Positions 1-11,741 of a stretch of DNA of 64,000 nt are shown piece by piece. The first letter of the stretch is position 1. Every line of letters begins with the position of its first letter. The notes below the pieces were generated by a model. The model made no database searches and had not been told where the DNA came from. It worked only from the letters and a program-made list of their open reading frames with translations. The stretch is from contig OZ024798.1 of NCBI GenBank assembly GCA_964017045.1, forward strand, positions 29,936,347 to 30,000,346, written 5' to 3'. This DNA is from Omphiscola glabra. Its lineage: Eukaryota > Mollusca > Gastropoda > Lymnaeidae. The translations under genes and the position numbers were made by a program.

Positions 1-383
1 AACAGTTTCACCAATGTCCCAACAGTTTCACCAATGTCCCAACAGTTTCACCAATGTCCCAACAGTTTCACCAATGTCCCAACAGTTTCACCAATGTCTC
101 AACAGTTTCACCAATGTCCCAACAGTTTCACCAATGTCCCAACAGTTTCACCAATGTCCCAACAGTTTCACCAATGTCCCAACAGTTTCACCAATGTCCC
201 AACAGTTTCACCAATGTCCCAACAGTTTCACCAATGTCCCAAGAGTTTCACCAATGTCTCAACAGTTTCACCAAAGACCAATGTCTCAACAGTTTCACCA
301 ATGCACAATAGTTTTGCCATACACATTCCCCCCAAAATTTCACCAATGTCCCAACAGTTTCGCAATGTCCCAACAAATTTCCG
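1..383. repeat. 20-bp minisatellite
   Basis: Near-perfect tandem copies of AACAGTTTCACCAATGTCCC run from the first base, so the array probably continues outside the window. About 14 copies are clean. The copies from about 260 onwards decay, with an insertion near 275 and two stray copies at 340-380. Because 20 is not a multiple of 3, all three forward frames stay open and read the same 20-residue peptide, so these frames are not evidence for a gene. Confidence 0.97.
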
Positions 384-1590
384 GATCTTCAGCCCCTTTG
401 CCTCCTATTTCTCTTTATCCCGCCCATCACTGTACACGCCCCTGGATCACGTTTCTCTGGTCAGTTTCTCCTCTGTTTGTCAAATTCTGCAAATAAGACG
501 GAACACAAAAAACCGGTTTAGAACTCTCGACAAAAAACATGGGTTGTCATTTGAAGAAAAAGATTGCACACATTTGTGTTTTGTACTGAAAAAGAATATT
601 TCGATTTGTGTTCACATTGATGGACTAAGATGGATTGTTTATTAAAGACATCTGGGGTGATGCCACCATATCTCTTCCCATGCTCAATGCGTTGCGCTGA
701 AACAGGTGCACTGAAAGAAACCTTTAAATATCAAACAGTGATTTGATGCCGCAACGTTTCTCCTGCGTCCAACAAGTGTTGCAAAAGATTCTAATGTTGT
801 TTATTTGTGTTAGCAAGTTAGACGACGAGCGAGCGCCACGCCACGTACGCGTGCGGTGTACTATGCGAACACGCCAAAACTACTGCTCATCCCAAATGAA
901 CGTGTGACCCGATGGGTCGGACAACTCATTTCCGGTGTGCCGCCGCCGCCGCTCCCGCCGCGGACAGAACTGGATATCTGCAAGTTATGATTTGGTGTGG
1001 TTGAAGGGGTGGGGGTGCCGAGAATTGTTTCTGATATCAAATCCGCCTCGGTGGGTGTGTGTGTGTTAGTTGTTTTTTTTTTTTGGATTTTTTTTTGGGG
1101 GGGGGGGATGATTTAGCCTGGTGGGAAAGGGGGGGGGGTGTTTGTGAGGGGCCAACATTGTACTTCCTGTTTAGTGTTAGAGAATGTTTCAGTCGCAATC
1201 AACAGGTTTTTAGTTGACAGATTTGCACATTAACCAATTTGTTCAATAAAGTAAAAAGGGAAGTATTTTTAAAAAATGACAAATAGATGAACGGGATTCC
1301 TTGGAATTATGAACTAGCCAAATAAAAACTCTAGCATGATACTTCGTCACTCGGGCTATTCACCAGCGCGTCTATCATCTTTTCCTAGTCACATTTTATT
1401 TTCCATCTCACTCATCTCGCTCTCAATATATATATATATATATACATATGTGTGTGTGTGTGTGTCATAAACCTCTACTGTCTATTGATTTAGAATTGTT
1501 TTCAATTGTTACAATCTCATCATGCTTACACAAGAAATATTTGTATTCAAAGTTTATTTAGAAGCAATTTGAATCGTAAGCAATTTTAGC
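384..1590. other. no gene seen; mixed intergenic DNA
   Basis: I see no coding region here. A short CpG-rich patch lies at about 820-960, with CCGCCG runs. T and G homopolymers lie at 1070-1140, and a (TA)n-(TG)n microsatellite lies at about 1427-1465. The CpG patch could be a remnant of a promoter, but nothing downstream supports a transcript. Confidence 0.5.
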
Positions 1591-1596
1591 ATGCAT

Positions 1597-1850
1597 CTGA
1601 AGGTGAACACAGACACAAGCCATTCTAGCACCATAAGGTGAACACAGACACAAGCCATTCTAGCACCATAAGGTGGAAATTATTAAAACACAATACATTT
1701 CTAGCACCAGAAGGTGGGACCAATTTAGACCCAATCTATTTCTACCACCAGAAGGTGGGACCAATTTAGACCCAATCAATTTCTAGCACCAGACGATGGG
1801 GCCAATTTAGACCCAATCTATTTCTAGCACCAGAAGGTGGGACCTAATGA
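1597..1850. repeat. short minisatellite built on CACCAGAAGGTG
   Basis: Two copies of a 36-bp unit with CTAGCACCATAAGGTG are followed by about four copies of a 42-bp unit with CTAGCACCAGAAGGTGGGAC. Each unit has a small palindrome, CACC-4-GGTG. The two sub-families share the first 16 bases and differ in the remainder, so they look like stages of one array. Confidence 0.85.
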
Positions 1851-2204
1851 GACGGGAAAGTCCCCGTGATCTCGTGATACAAATAACTAAGGTACCATCA
1901 ACACGCCGTACATCTCAATAAAACCAATTACAGCCGGGGCATTGTCCTCCTCACTTACCGTCACAAGATTCATTACTAGCCTGTCACTCCTTTTAGTGGC
2001 AGCGGATCACGTGACATTCTCAGCCCGGACCGTCCGGACAGCTAGTGGCTGGTGTACTGTTGTTATTATTTTTTAATCAATCCACCATTTTGGTGACCAA
2101 GTGCACATACATATAGGGTATATAAGGGAAACAATTCATATTTTTAGTTAAATGTTCTTAAGCTATGTCTCTTCTACTTGAGTCTGTATCAAGAAAAGTC
2201 AGTG

Positions 2205-2395
2205 CAGAGGCATAGCTAAAGGGGGGGGGGCAGTGGGACAGACGTCCCTGAGGGCCAGACTAGTTCGGGGCGCCAAAATGTGCTTTGATATGATTTTATT
2301 TATGAAAATAATGGGTTTGAGAGTTGAAAAAAGAAAGGGAGGCTCTTTAAAATGAATCTTGTCCCCGGGCGCCAAACACTCTAGCTACGCCTCTG
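2205..2395. mobile_element. hAT-like MITE, CAGAGGCGTAGC family
   Basis: The 191-bp element has inverted ends: CAGAGGCATAGCTAAAG on the left and CTCTAGCTACGCCTCTG on the right. Perfect 8-bp direct repeats AGTCAGTG flank it at 2197-2204 and 2396-2403. An 8-bp target duplication and CAG...CTG ends are typical of non-autonomous hAT elements. It has no coding capacity. Confidence 0.85.
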
Positions 2396-2494
2396 AGTCA
2401 GTGGTCAATAACAGCACAGAAAAGAGTTGTAAGAAGTGATTGGAGGAAAAAACACTTTTATTAATCGTATTTTTATTTGTAAGTCCATATAATG

Positions 2495-2690
2495 CAGTGG
2501 TTCTCAACCTTCCTAATGCCGCGACCCTTTAATACAGTTCCTAAGGTTGTGGCGACCCCCAACCACAAAATTATTTTCGTTACTACACTCATCTGTAGAG
2601 TAAATGTGTTTTTCGATAGTCTTAGCCAACCCCCGAGAAAGGCTTGTTCGACCCCCAAAAGGGTCGCGAACCACAAGTTGAGAACCGCTG
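2495..2690. mobile_element. SPIN-like non-autonomous hAT element
   Basis: This 196-bp element begins CAGTGGTTCTCAACCTTCC and ends GTTGAGAACCGCTG. Near-identical 8-bp duplications flank it: ATATAATG at 2487-2494 and ATTATG-ending ATATTATG at 2691-2698. The ends and the GGCGACCCCCAACCA and GGGTCGCGAACC blocks match my memory of the SPIN (Space Invader) hAT consensus. It lies in the opposite orientation to the copy at 49954. Confidence 0.85.
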
Positions 2691-2698
2691 ATATTATG

Positions 2699-3529
2699 TT
2701 TATTACATACTAAATATAAGTAAATGGAAGTAAAATTCACAGAAAGAAAAGTAATAGGAAGAAAATAACAAAATACGAAAATCAGACCCATTTACACAAA
2801 CACATGCAGCGATGAGTATCACATAAATAAATTAACAGTTACGTCTGAAAGTTAAACGTAAAAAAATAAAATAGTTGTGATTTCTTTTTATGAGAAGAGT
2901 AGGAGGAGCGCACCTAAAATTCTGACAAGATGGTGGAACAAATGATTTTTTAAAATCTTTTGGTCTATCGATGTCTTGACGAAATTGAGGCTTTGTCTTG
3001 TATAGTATCACGTAACTAGTACATCAATGCTATACCCCTTGCTTTCCCTTGATTCCTTTATTGTCGGAGATGTGTTGGGGAGATCAGGGGCGATAATGAA
3101 ATCGCAATCCTTTTGGGCGAGAGTTTAATCTTTGCCCAGTCGCTGACTACCATTAATTGGTGTTCCATCTGTAATATTATTGATATTCATAGTTTTTGGC
3201 TTCATGCATAACAATGTAAATAATTATGAATAAATCATAGAAATAAATGTGTGAATATAATGTATTGATAGCACAAGTAGTACACACATATTTAATCCCA
3301 TTTGATAATCATCTGACGATCCTACTTACAGGTCTCTTAGTTCCATTTACTGATACTAAGGCTTTAATAAACATTTCAATGGACTTACGAATAAAATGAC
3401 GGCTCCTATAAAGTCATGCCTTTGACTGTGTTCCCCGCTCAACGTGCGGAGTAGGTTATTGAGAAGTATTCAACAATAGAACGAAAACAGATGCAGAGTT
3501 GGAGTAGTGAATTCTCCGGCAGGTGGGGT
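2699..3529. other. no feature recognised
   Basis: This is AT-rich single-copy-looking DNA without a convincing frame, RNA gene or transposon end. Short frames are interrupted every few dozen codons. Confidence 0.5.
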
Positions 3530-3745
3530 GTGTGAGGTTATGGGGTGTGTGAGGTGTATGGCGTGTGTGATGTGTCAGATGCGTGAGTTGTGTGTGGGTG
3601 TATTGGGTGTTTGTTTGTTATAACAATACATACCAGGTTTGTGATAGCACAACATACCAGGTTTGTTATAGCACTAGATCCAAGGTTTGTGATAGCACTA
3701 CCTAACAGGTTTGTGAAAGCACTACCTAACAGGTTTGTGATAGCT
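3530..3745. repeat. degenerate GTGTGTGAGGT tract and 24-bp minisatellite
   Basis: The first part (3530-3600) is imperfect GGTGTGTGAGG sequence. From 3628 to 3745 about five copies of a roughly 24-bp unit with CAGGTTTGTGATAGCAC follow. The copies diverge in their middle part. Confidence 0.8.
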
Positions 3746-4162
3746 TTTACATGTGAATACCTATTAAACAAGGAAAAAGACATATATATGTTGCTACCCA
3801 TGACGTCATTTCCTTACTCCAATCGCCGAATTTCGGTCCCACTTTTTGATAAACAATAAACCAAAATCCATATGCTAAAATCAGTGGCAAGTTAACAAAA
3901 TGTACAATGGCCCTTCGCGCCCCCCCCCCCCCACAACCGGCCCATTTACAATAACACATGTCAGTGCGCCTTCATCCTCCAGACAATGTCCTGTCCCCGT
4001 CGCCTGTTGTCCCAAGGTTATTCTGGACATACAACAACGACCTTACACTACGTAGCATGTCTCAAGCACACACTCACTGATTAACACAATCATCTCTCAG
4101 TGGCTGCGGCCAGGCAAGAGACTTTCAGAGTGGCGCCTGTTACCTTCACCTAAAGCAAGGAA

Positions 4163-4600
4163 CTGTTATATGCCGGGGACTGAAATTGAAGCGGATCTCA
4201 AACTGCTTCGTTTTAAAGCTATTATGCACCGAGACCTGAAACTGCAGTGGTTCTCGGCCTGCTTCAGTTTTATACTTTAATAAACGGGGCCTGAAACTGC
4301 AGTGGTTCTCAGCCTGCTTTGATTTAAAATTGTGGTGCACCGGTTCCTGACACTGCAGTGGTTTCCAACCTTAGGCGTTTTGAAACTGTTGTGCGCTGGG
4401 GGATATCCACCCCTATCCCACTCTTTTCTTCCCCTTGACACTACAGAGGTTCTCAACCTGCTGCATTTTAAAACTGTTGTACACTAAGGGACTGAAAATT
4501 CAGCCGCTCTCAAACTGTTTCGTCCTGGAACTGTTCTACACTTGCTGTTACCACTGTTTTGTTCTTAAACTGTGTGGTCTTGGAGGAATACAAACATCTA
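4163..4600. repeat. old tandem array with SPIN-terminus-like motif
   Basis: Six to seven diverged units of about 54-60 bp each hold CTGAAACTGCAGTGGTTCTC, then a CAGCCTGCTT-like block, then TTTAAAACTGTTGTGCACC. The core CAGTGGTTCTCAACCTG equals the terminal inverted repeat of the SPIN-like elements elsewhere in the window (2495, 7415, 49954). No target duplication is visible, so this is a tandem array containing a transposon-like end rather than an intact insertion. Confidence 0.7.
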
Positions 4601-4619
4601 GAATTGAAGAAAAGCTTTA

Positions 4620-7335
4620 AATATTTCTTAAAAGAAAAATTAAAATTGATCAACAACCATGTTACAGTGTGAATGGCTGATAGAGTATTTGTTCACCATC
4701 AGTGGCGATTCAAAATATGGGTGCAATGCAATCACAAAAGAATAAAGAAAACGTTTTCCCGATTGAGATCCACTCCGCTCCCACTGTCTCACGTATTAGC
4801 CAACAGAATTGACAAGACTACCAAATTATACACGTTTGCCTACCAGACTGTCGCACAGAACCGTGACTCAATTACAGGGTGGCAATAGATTCGTCTCCTC
4901 TATGGTCACCATGTTATCACCTGTAGTTTGCTTTGTACTGTATAGGTGGCGATGATAAGTGATAATTCGTTTGGGGTCTTTTACACTTAACTATCTCGTT
5001 GTTTTAGGAACTTTAAAAAAAAATGCTTCGCTTCGCAAAACTATGAATTGTAACAATTATCGAGGCTTGTCAACATCCATAGTTTAAGAACCATATTTGA
5101 TTTGTGAATGATTTCTCAAGTCTAACCTCTTAGATATTTTTTTTGTAATTAACATTGACTAATTCCGTCATCCTATAATGCCTATAGGTGCGTTTTTTCT
5201 ACATTTGTATACCAATTCTACAATTAAAAATTGTCTTTTAATTCAGGCGTTGTAGGCTCGGGGAGACCCAGACATCTGATATTCTTCGTGTACAGCTTTC
5301 ATCCATACTGTGCTTTGTAATTCTGAGTTATGTCTTGGACCCAGCTGTCTCTAATCCCCGGTCTTACAGCCGGCCGTCACAATGCACGCGCTGGCATGTT
5401 TGCAAAGTTTAAACTTTAAAGTATCGTCCACCCCCCAACTGCCACCTAATCCGGGTACACGACCACACACACCTAGAGAACTAATGAGGTGAGTAGCTCG
5501 CGCCGTCGGCCACGTGTGTTCAATGAGCGTAAAACTAGAGCTTAGTCCGACTGCAGAGGTGTTAAGAACTGTGCAAACATTTCGCAGATTTTTAGATTTG
5601 GCCACTTTGGCTCAATCGTGAACTCCAAACCTTTGAGGGTGGGACAGCAGACCCGAGGTTCGTGAAAACAAATGGCCGTACACGTGCTGAGCAAATATCA
5701 AGTAAAATGATTAGCCCTTTTGGGCAGGAGGTCGCGGTGGGTGCTCTCTGGGGCAGACATTAGAGCGGTGTCCAGTAAAGGCACCCCGTGGCGCGCGGAC
5801 CAAAGACTACCACGGTGCTGTATCGTGCAGTGCGCAAACAAGAGAGAAAGTGTGTGCGGGTTTTAAACTCGGGATAATTAGTGCTGGGGTCTGTTTGTGT
5901 CTAGCGCCACGTCCTCTCTGTTAGCGCCTCGTAATTCTCAACATTGAACCTGACCTGGTCATGCAGAGTTCAAAGGTCGGCTTCTGTTGACCGGCAACAG
6001 TGATGTCCACCCATGTGGACCGGCACACGCTGGGACCGGCGTTGTGCTGACCAAGGACGTGAGAACGGTGTTACATAATCTCTTGTATATATTTTGCTTC
6101 TGGTGTGTCCTGCTTCCTTTTCGAAACCACCCTCCCCCCAACTCCACATGGTTTATATTAATAGTACTAAGTGGGAAAAAAATATTGTCATACGGGAAGT
6201 GGGAACTCAGGTACATTTTGTTTTCTATAGGGGGGGGGGTGACTTACTATTACTCAATAAGGAGCCACTTGTATAATGAAGGACTGTCTGTAGGACAGTG
6301 TGTAAAGCTATTGTTTAATAAAAGCCAGCAGGTAGGGCGTAGGACTGTCTGTAGGCCTTTTGTACAGGTAGGGTATAAGGCTTTCTGTAGGCTCTTTCTC
6401 AAAATACCAGGCCCTGATTTTAAAAAAAAATGCACCTGGTTAAGCCCTAGTTTAATTTAATACGCACTGTGATTGCAATAAGTAAAAATCTTAATAAAAA
6501 GTGTTGTTGTTTTTTTTGCGGAGGGCATGGAGAACGACTTCCTCATTTTAGTGTGGTAAAGATCGGATATGGCCTCCTGGTTGTTCATGGTCATTGTATC
6601 CCCAATTGTAGGAATCGAATTCAAGTAGATTACCGCTCGAAATAATATATATATATATATATCAAAGAGACGAAAATAGCGTGCAATGTAGATTTTAAAT
6701 TTGTAAATATATCTGTTAAAGTATTAAGTGTATAGTTTCGTTTTTGCTTCGTTAGATAAAGAAATATATATTTACAATGACTTTATAGTGCTAAAAATTA
6801 AACATTTATTTATTTCGAATTCTATAAAAAATACATTTGCTTAACAAAAATAAAATTAATATTTGTAAAAAAAAAAAAAATCCTCAACCGTATAAAACTA
6901 AAGCAATTAAAAAAAAACCGAAATCAAATTTTTTCCTTTAAATAGGGCATAAATTTGCTACATATAGATCTAATAATTTTTTTAAAATGTAGTCATGATT
7001 TTCAAAACTTAATTTCATTTTTTTTAAAATAATAATAAAATCATGTGCGTTGTGTGTGAATGGAGTAAAGCTGTTGCATTTTTATATTCCTATTATGAAC
7101 ATTATTTTAAAGACATACAATTTAATTATTAACGAGAAGTGTTTATAGAGAAAAATTTATTTCTTCACAATGGACGCGTTCTTTATATGATAATTTTATT
7201 GATGTATGTAAAGTGAACCCTCGTTATCCACAAGATTTTAATTTCAACCCTTATGAAATGTTTCAGTGCTTTGAGCTTCTTGTACGGGAATATTAAATTT
7301 GTGGATAATCTTTGTCATGCGAGAAGGGGTGGTTC
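4620..7335. other. long gene-free stretch
   Basis: No gene is supported. The part at 5340-6070 is less AT-rich and has CpG sites. It includes several frames of 60-160 codons, but none shows a recognisable domain or splice context. The part at 6480-7250 is strongly AT-rich, with a (TA)n run at about 6643-6662 and A or T homopolymers. Two short direct repeats containing GTAGGACTGTCTGTAG lie at 6280-6390. Confidence 0.5.
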
Positions 7336-7339
7336 ATAT

Positions 7340-7414
7340 CTCGGCACGGTAGTCGAAGGCACTGCAGTCGAAGGCACTGCAGTTGAAGGCACTTCAGTCG
7401 AAGACACTGTAGTC
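7340..7414. repeat. 15-bp minisatellite, left part
   Basis: Four to five copies of a 15-bp unit (GTCGAAGGCACTGCA, with C/T variation) end exactly at the left target duplication of the transposon that follows. The same unit resumes at 9313. Confidence 0.9.
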
Positions 7415-9312
7415 CAGCGGTTCTCAACCTTTCTAATGCCGCGACCCCTTTATGCAGTTCCTCATATTGTGGCGACCCCCAACCATAAACTTATGTTCGT
7501 TGCTACTTCTTAACTGTTTTTTTGCTTCTGTTATGTATAGTAATGAAAATATCTGATATGCAGGATTTATTTCCATGGTTACAAATTGAACATAATTCAT
7601 GCATGGTGATTAATCACAAAAAACAATAGGTCATTATAAATTGTGAACTATTTATTTCTAACTACAAATAAATGAGATTTTGTCTTGAAGCATGGTGTAG
7701 CATGGGTAACAGTCTTAACATAACAACAGTAAACTAAATTGCCTCATTTTGCGACAGTATGCGTAAAAAGCCAACGTCAGTGCGAAGGTTGAGATTGCTT
7801 TTTTTTTTTTTACCAGATCAGAAATGCTTTCTGCAAGCGCACAACGAAGGTCATAGTGCACAACAAGTCTACTTCTGTATTTAGACCTGATTACCATGGC
7901 ATCTATTCTTCTGCTGACAGTGTCGTTAGATTGTACTCAATTTCGTAACAAGTTCGTCTTCGATCATAACGCGAACAATGTTTTTGACCGCTGGCAGCAA
8001 TAAATCTTCAGCAATCGTGTGAGGTTTCATAACTCTGACGATTCTGAGTGCCTCCAATGTGAAGCTTCAACGGCTGCTACGTTTTGCACAAGCCACTGAG
8101 ATCTTGTACAAGCCACTGAGATCTTTTACAGGTGGTGTAATTTCCGTGTAATGACTCAATGATAATGTAATAAATTATATCAAGTTTATACTTTCACAGT
8201 TCCATTATCATTCAGCTTATAATATATTATAAATTATAAGTGACATATAAGTAATATGACTCATTATTACCTTGAACTGGTACTGAAATTTATGGAATAG
8301 GCTTATTTTATGCTATTTTACACATACACATCAGTCATTACTCAGTTCACTGTAAGACTTTGATTAATAACATAAAAGATAAGGGCCTGCATTTTCAATA
8401 ACAATGAAAACATAGAGATATTTATAGCGTGTTTAACCGCGTTTAATCAGATGGGACTAAATACAATTGTTTAAAATGATTGACAATCAATGACTATGTT
8501 GTAAATCATTGTAATACTCTCACCACTCAATGGTCAGATTCAAAAGAAGGCGTGAACCAGTAGACAAGAATACTTTTTATTTTGCGTTTTAATTTTTGCC
8601 TTTATAAGGCAATCGTCGTTCATCAGGGGCAATTTTTAACGGAGACGAAACTTAGTACGACAGCATGTTGAGCTTGGGCAAAATAGTACTGACTGCAGGT
8701 GAGGTCTACTGAAACTGATTAAAATTAAACCTAATCCTAAACTTTCCTCTCAGTAAACTGATTCTAATCACATAAAACTATCACTAGAAATACTCTGCTT
8801 CCTCAACCGATATTTACTTTTGCCTTTAATTTTTCACTTTAAATTTATCGTAGATAACAATAGTTGCGTGTATTGTTCGGTGTAATTTCAGCATCTGACA
8901 TTTGACCTATATTCTTTATTTATTTACGTTTTCCTCACTTGCCATTGGTTAAGCGCATCACTTGATATGAAGGGAGGTAACTTTGAGTTTTTTCTTCTAC
9001 ATTTTTACTGGACTTTTCTGATTCGTCTATAGTGCGCCTTATTTATAATCCGCGATTACCCGTAAACGAGCTGATTTGTGCAGTAGTTTTCACTGTAGGT
9101 TTAAGCTTTATTATGCTGTGAATAGTTCAAGGGGGATATCTAACAAATGAAAATTTGTGACATGTCTGGTTTTTCAGCTGGACCAAATCAATCGGTTTCC
9201 AAGACCATCATCATCGGAAATGTGTGTTTTCCAATGGTCCTTGGCGACCCCCGTGAAAGGGTCTCGCGACCCCCAATTTTGGGGGTCGCAACCCACAGGT
9301 TGAGAACCGCTG
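7415..9312 (-). mobile_element. 1.9-kb SPIN-like hAT transposon with broken transposase
   Basis: The left end is CAGCGGTTCTCAACCTTTCT and the right end is CACAGGTTGAGAACCGCTG. A perfect 8-bp duplication CTGTAGTC flanks it at 7407-7414 and 9313-9320. At 1898 bp it is the largest hAT copy in the window. Both ends match the small SPIN-like copies at 2495 and 49954. The left end equals the 3' end of those elements, which agrees with transposase remnants lying on the minus strand. The rest of the interior (8150-9230) is AT-rich and I do not recognise it. The element is inserted inside a 15-bp minisatellite. Confidence 0.9.
7715..8070 (-). pseudogene. hAT (ZBED5/SPIN-type) transposase remnant
   Basis: This is a dead transposase fragment; its family catalyses cut-and-paste DNA transposition. 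On the minus strand from about 8068 the frame reads SFTLEALRIVRV, then KPHTIAEDLLLPA, and stops near 7938. One frame over, QSNDTVSRRIDAM runs straight into SKYRSRLVVHYDLRCAL (7930-7800). I know KPHTIAE...LP and NDTVSRRI as hallmark stretches of the ZBED5-like hAT transposases, and KYRSRL..DLRCAL as their extreme C-terminus. In intact proteins several hundred residues separate the last two, so a large internal deletion has joined them. A frameshift, an in-frame stop and a poly-T tract at 7800 add to the decay. The assignment rests on motif recognition, without a search. Confidence 0.8.
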
Positions 9313-9402
9313 CTGTAGTCGAAGGCACTGTAGTCGAAGGCACTGTAGTCGAAGGCACTGCAGTCGAAGGCACTGCAGTCGAAGGCACTGTAGTCGAATG
9401 CC
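9313..9402. repeat. 15-bp minisatellite, right part
   Basis: About six copies of the 15-bp unit GTCGAAGGCACTGTA continue the array interrupted at 7414. The two parts once formed one array of about ten copies, or the right part expanded after the insertion. Confidence 0.92.
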
Positions 9403-9734
9403 TACTTTCAAGACCTGAATTCAAATAATTAAATTTTGCTGAAGCCGGTGTTGTACCTTCGGCCTGTAATCGAAATTGTGATCGGAATGATGACACTTTT
9501 ATTGAGCTCATCACTCCACTCTATTAATCGCTTGGACACGGGTGGACGGAACTTCTGGACTCATAGCGGTGGGTGAAGTGTAATTTTTATGAATTATGGC
9601 ATCCGCCCATGGACCAAAGCGTAGCCGGTTTGTGGATCCGCCGTTGAAATCGTGTAGCCAGCATCTACGAATGGATTTAATCACAAACACGCAATGATCT
9701 AAAAATATAACAATCATTTGAAACGAAGAGGATT

Positions 9735-9992
9735 TGAATCGATTGTTGTCACGTCCAGAGCTATCGATTGTTGTCACGTCCAGAGATATCGATTGTTGTC
9801 GCGTCCAGAGACATCGATTGTTGTCACGTCCAGAGATATCGATTGTTATCACGTCCAGAGACATCGATTGTTGTCACGTCCAGAGATATCGATTGTTGTC
9901 ACGTCCAGAGATATCGATTGTTGTCACGCCCAGAGATATCGAGTGTTGTCACGTCCAGAGATATCGATTGTTGTCACGTCCAGAGATTTGTC
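9735..9992. repeat. 25-bp minisatellite
   Basis: About ten copies of a 25-bp unit that contains ATCGATTGTTGTCACGTCCA. Every unit carries ATCGAT-like and CACGTC motifs. All forward frames are open only because of the repeat. Confidence 0.95.
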
Positions 9993-10501
9993 AACAAGCA
10001 TTGATATGAACGGCCGGGTGCTATTACCAATTCTGACTAACGATGCGTGAGTAATTACAATTTTTAAATTTTACATCACTGTTGTTAAGTCCTGACACAT
10101 AAGTGTACAGTCACTTATACACCTGAACACATGCTTTGCACTTTAAGGTATGGACGCACTTTTTGTTCACAAATATTACAATAGTTGATTTCAGGGGCGC
10201 AGCTACAGGCCTTGAGCAGGACGGTTGACTCTGAAATAGAGCACGAGCGTCTCAAAGTCCGCCCTTGTTTCAAAGTCGGAATAATTGAGCCAGACATATA
10301 GACGTGTTGCTAGGATTGGTGCCACATGGGGCCGGCTAAGATGTTTACCACCCTACTTCCACGAAAGAAACTCTGCCATTGGCCAAAAATCCCGCCACTA
10401 AATAAAAACAGTAAAATATGTCAACCGGAGAGGAACGCCCCCCCCCCTTTTTTTTTCGCACCCATTTCTAAACCACTGCATACACGAAGAAGACTTCTTT
10501 A
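9993..10501. other. no feature recognised
   Basis: This is single-copy-looking sequence. A CAGGGGCGCAGCTAC string at about 10193 resembles the left end of the CAGNGGCGTAGC hAT-like elements, but I could not find a matching right end or target duplication. A C-then-T homopolymer lies at 10438-10457. Confidence 0.4.
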
Positions 10502-11050
10502 ACACGTCTGACCAACATTCACAGTTCTGACCAACATTCACAGTTCTGACCAATATTCACAGTTCTGACCAGCATTCACAGTTCTGACCAGCATTCACAG
10601 TTCTGACCTGCATTCACAGTTCTGACCAACATTCACAGTTGGGTCTGACCAACATTCACAGTTCTGACCAACATTCACAGTTAGGTCTGACCAACATTCA
10701 CAGTTCTGACCAACATTCATAGTTGGGTCTGACCAACAATCACAGTTCTGACCAACATTCACAGTTCTGACCAACATTCACAGTTCTGACCAACATGCAC
10801 AGTTCTGACCAACATTCAAAGTTCTGACCAACATTCACAGTTGGGTCTGACCAACATTCACAGTTCTGACCAACATTCAAAGTTCTGACCAACATTCACA
10901 GTTGGGTCTGACCAACATTCACAGTTGGGTCTGACCAACATTCACAGTTCTGACCAACATTCAAAGTTCTGACCAACATTCAAAGTTCTGACCAACATTC
11001 ACAGTTCTGACCAACATTCACAGTTCTGACCAACATTAACAGTTGCGTCT
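10502..11050. repeat. 19/23-bp minisatellite
   Basis: About 27 copies of TTCTGACCAACATTCACAG (19 bp) are interspersed with a 23-bp form in which TTGGG replaces the leading T bases. The longer form recurs at irregular intervals, so the two lengths have been shuffled within the array. Confidence 0.96.
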
Positions 11051-11338
11051 GACTGATTCAGTATCTGTATTCTCAGCCTAGAAGTTTGCAAACATTACAA
11101 GCAAATACAATCATTTGATCACCTTGCCAGGCGCCTACAATCACACTCACACGCAAACTCACAGAAACATACTTTTATTCAGACCTATCGGTTGTGGACT
11201 GGAGGAGCTCCAGAAGCTTTCATCTGACCTCTTCAGAGCTTATCGAACGTCATGATATTTACTAAACAAATGCGGCCATACAGATTAAGTTCCAGGTAGT
11301 ATATAGGCACCCTCCTCCATTAACACAATCGTTATTGG

Positions 11339-11675
11339 CAGCGGCGTATCATTGGTTGTCTTCGCCAAGGGCAGGGCAGGGAATTGGTGCATCTTAAACG
11401 TTGAACGGGTTTTGTCCCTGATTAACAACCATTATTGTTCTGATTTACATCGACATCTTATTTAATTATTAATGTCTAGGCATGCATTGCAATTATTAAT
11501 GTATTTTAAGACAAACAATTCTATTCATAATATTTCCTTCTTTTACATTTTACATTTTTTAATATATTTATTACAATTTTTATATTTTTCTCTTTATGCT
11601 TTGCCCCTGAAAATTGTGAGCCCTTGGAAACAACCTATTTATCACCCCTTATGACTCCCCGCTGTACACCACTAA
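11339..11675. mobile_element. possible hAT-like MITE
   Basis: The left end CAGCGGCGTATC resembles the CAGNGGCGTAGC termini of other elements here. The right end GCTGTACACCACTAA is a weaker inverted match. The flanking octamers GTTATTGG and TTTATTGA agree at six of eight positions. This is plausible but old. The interior is AT-rich and non-coding. Confidence 0.4.
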
Positions 11676-11741
11676 TTTATTGATAATAACGTTGTTTTAG
11701 CGCCCATAACCAGCAACAGTAGGACAGGTTGACTTTGCCAC

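Noticed and set aside
5987..6460. A 157-codon frame in the GC-richer region
   Set aside because: No recognisable domain. It includes a G run and opposes other frames of equal quality; composition alone explains it.
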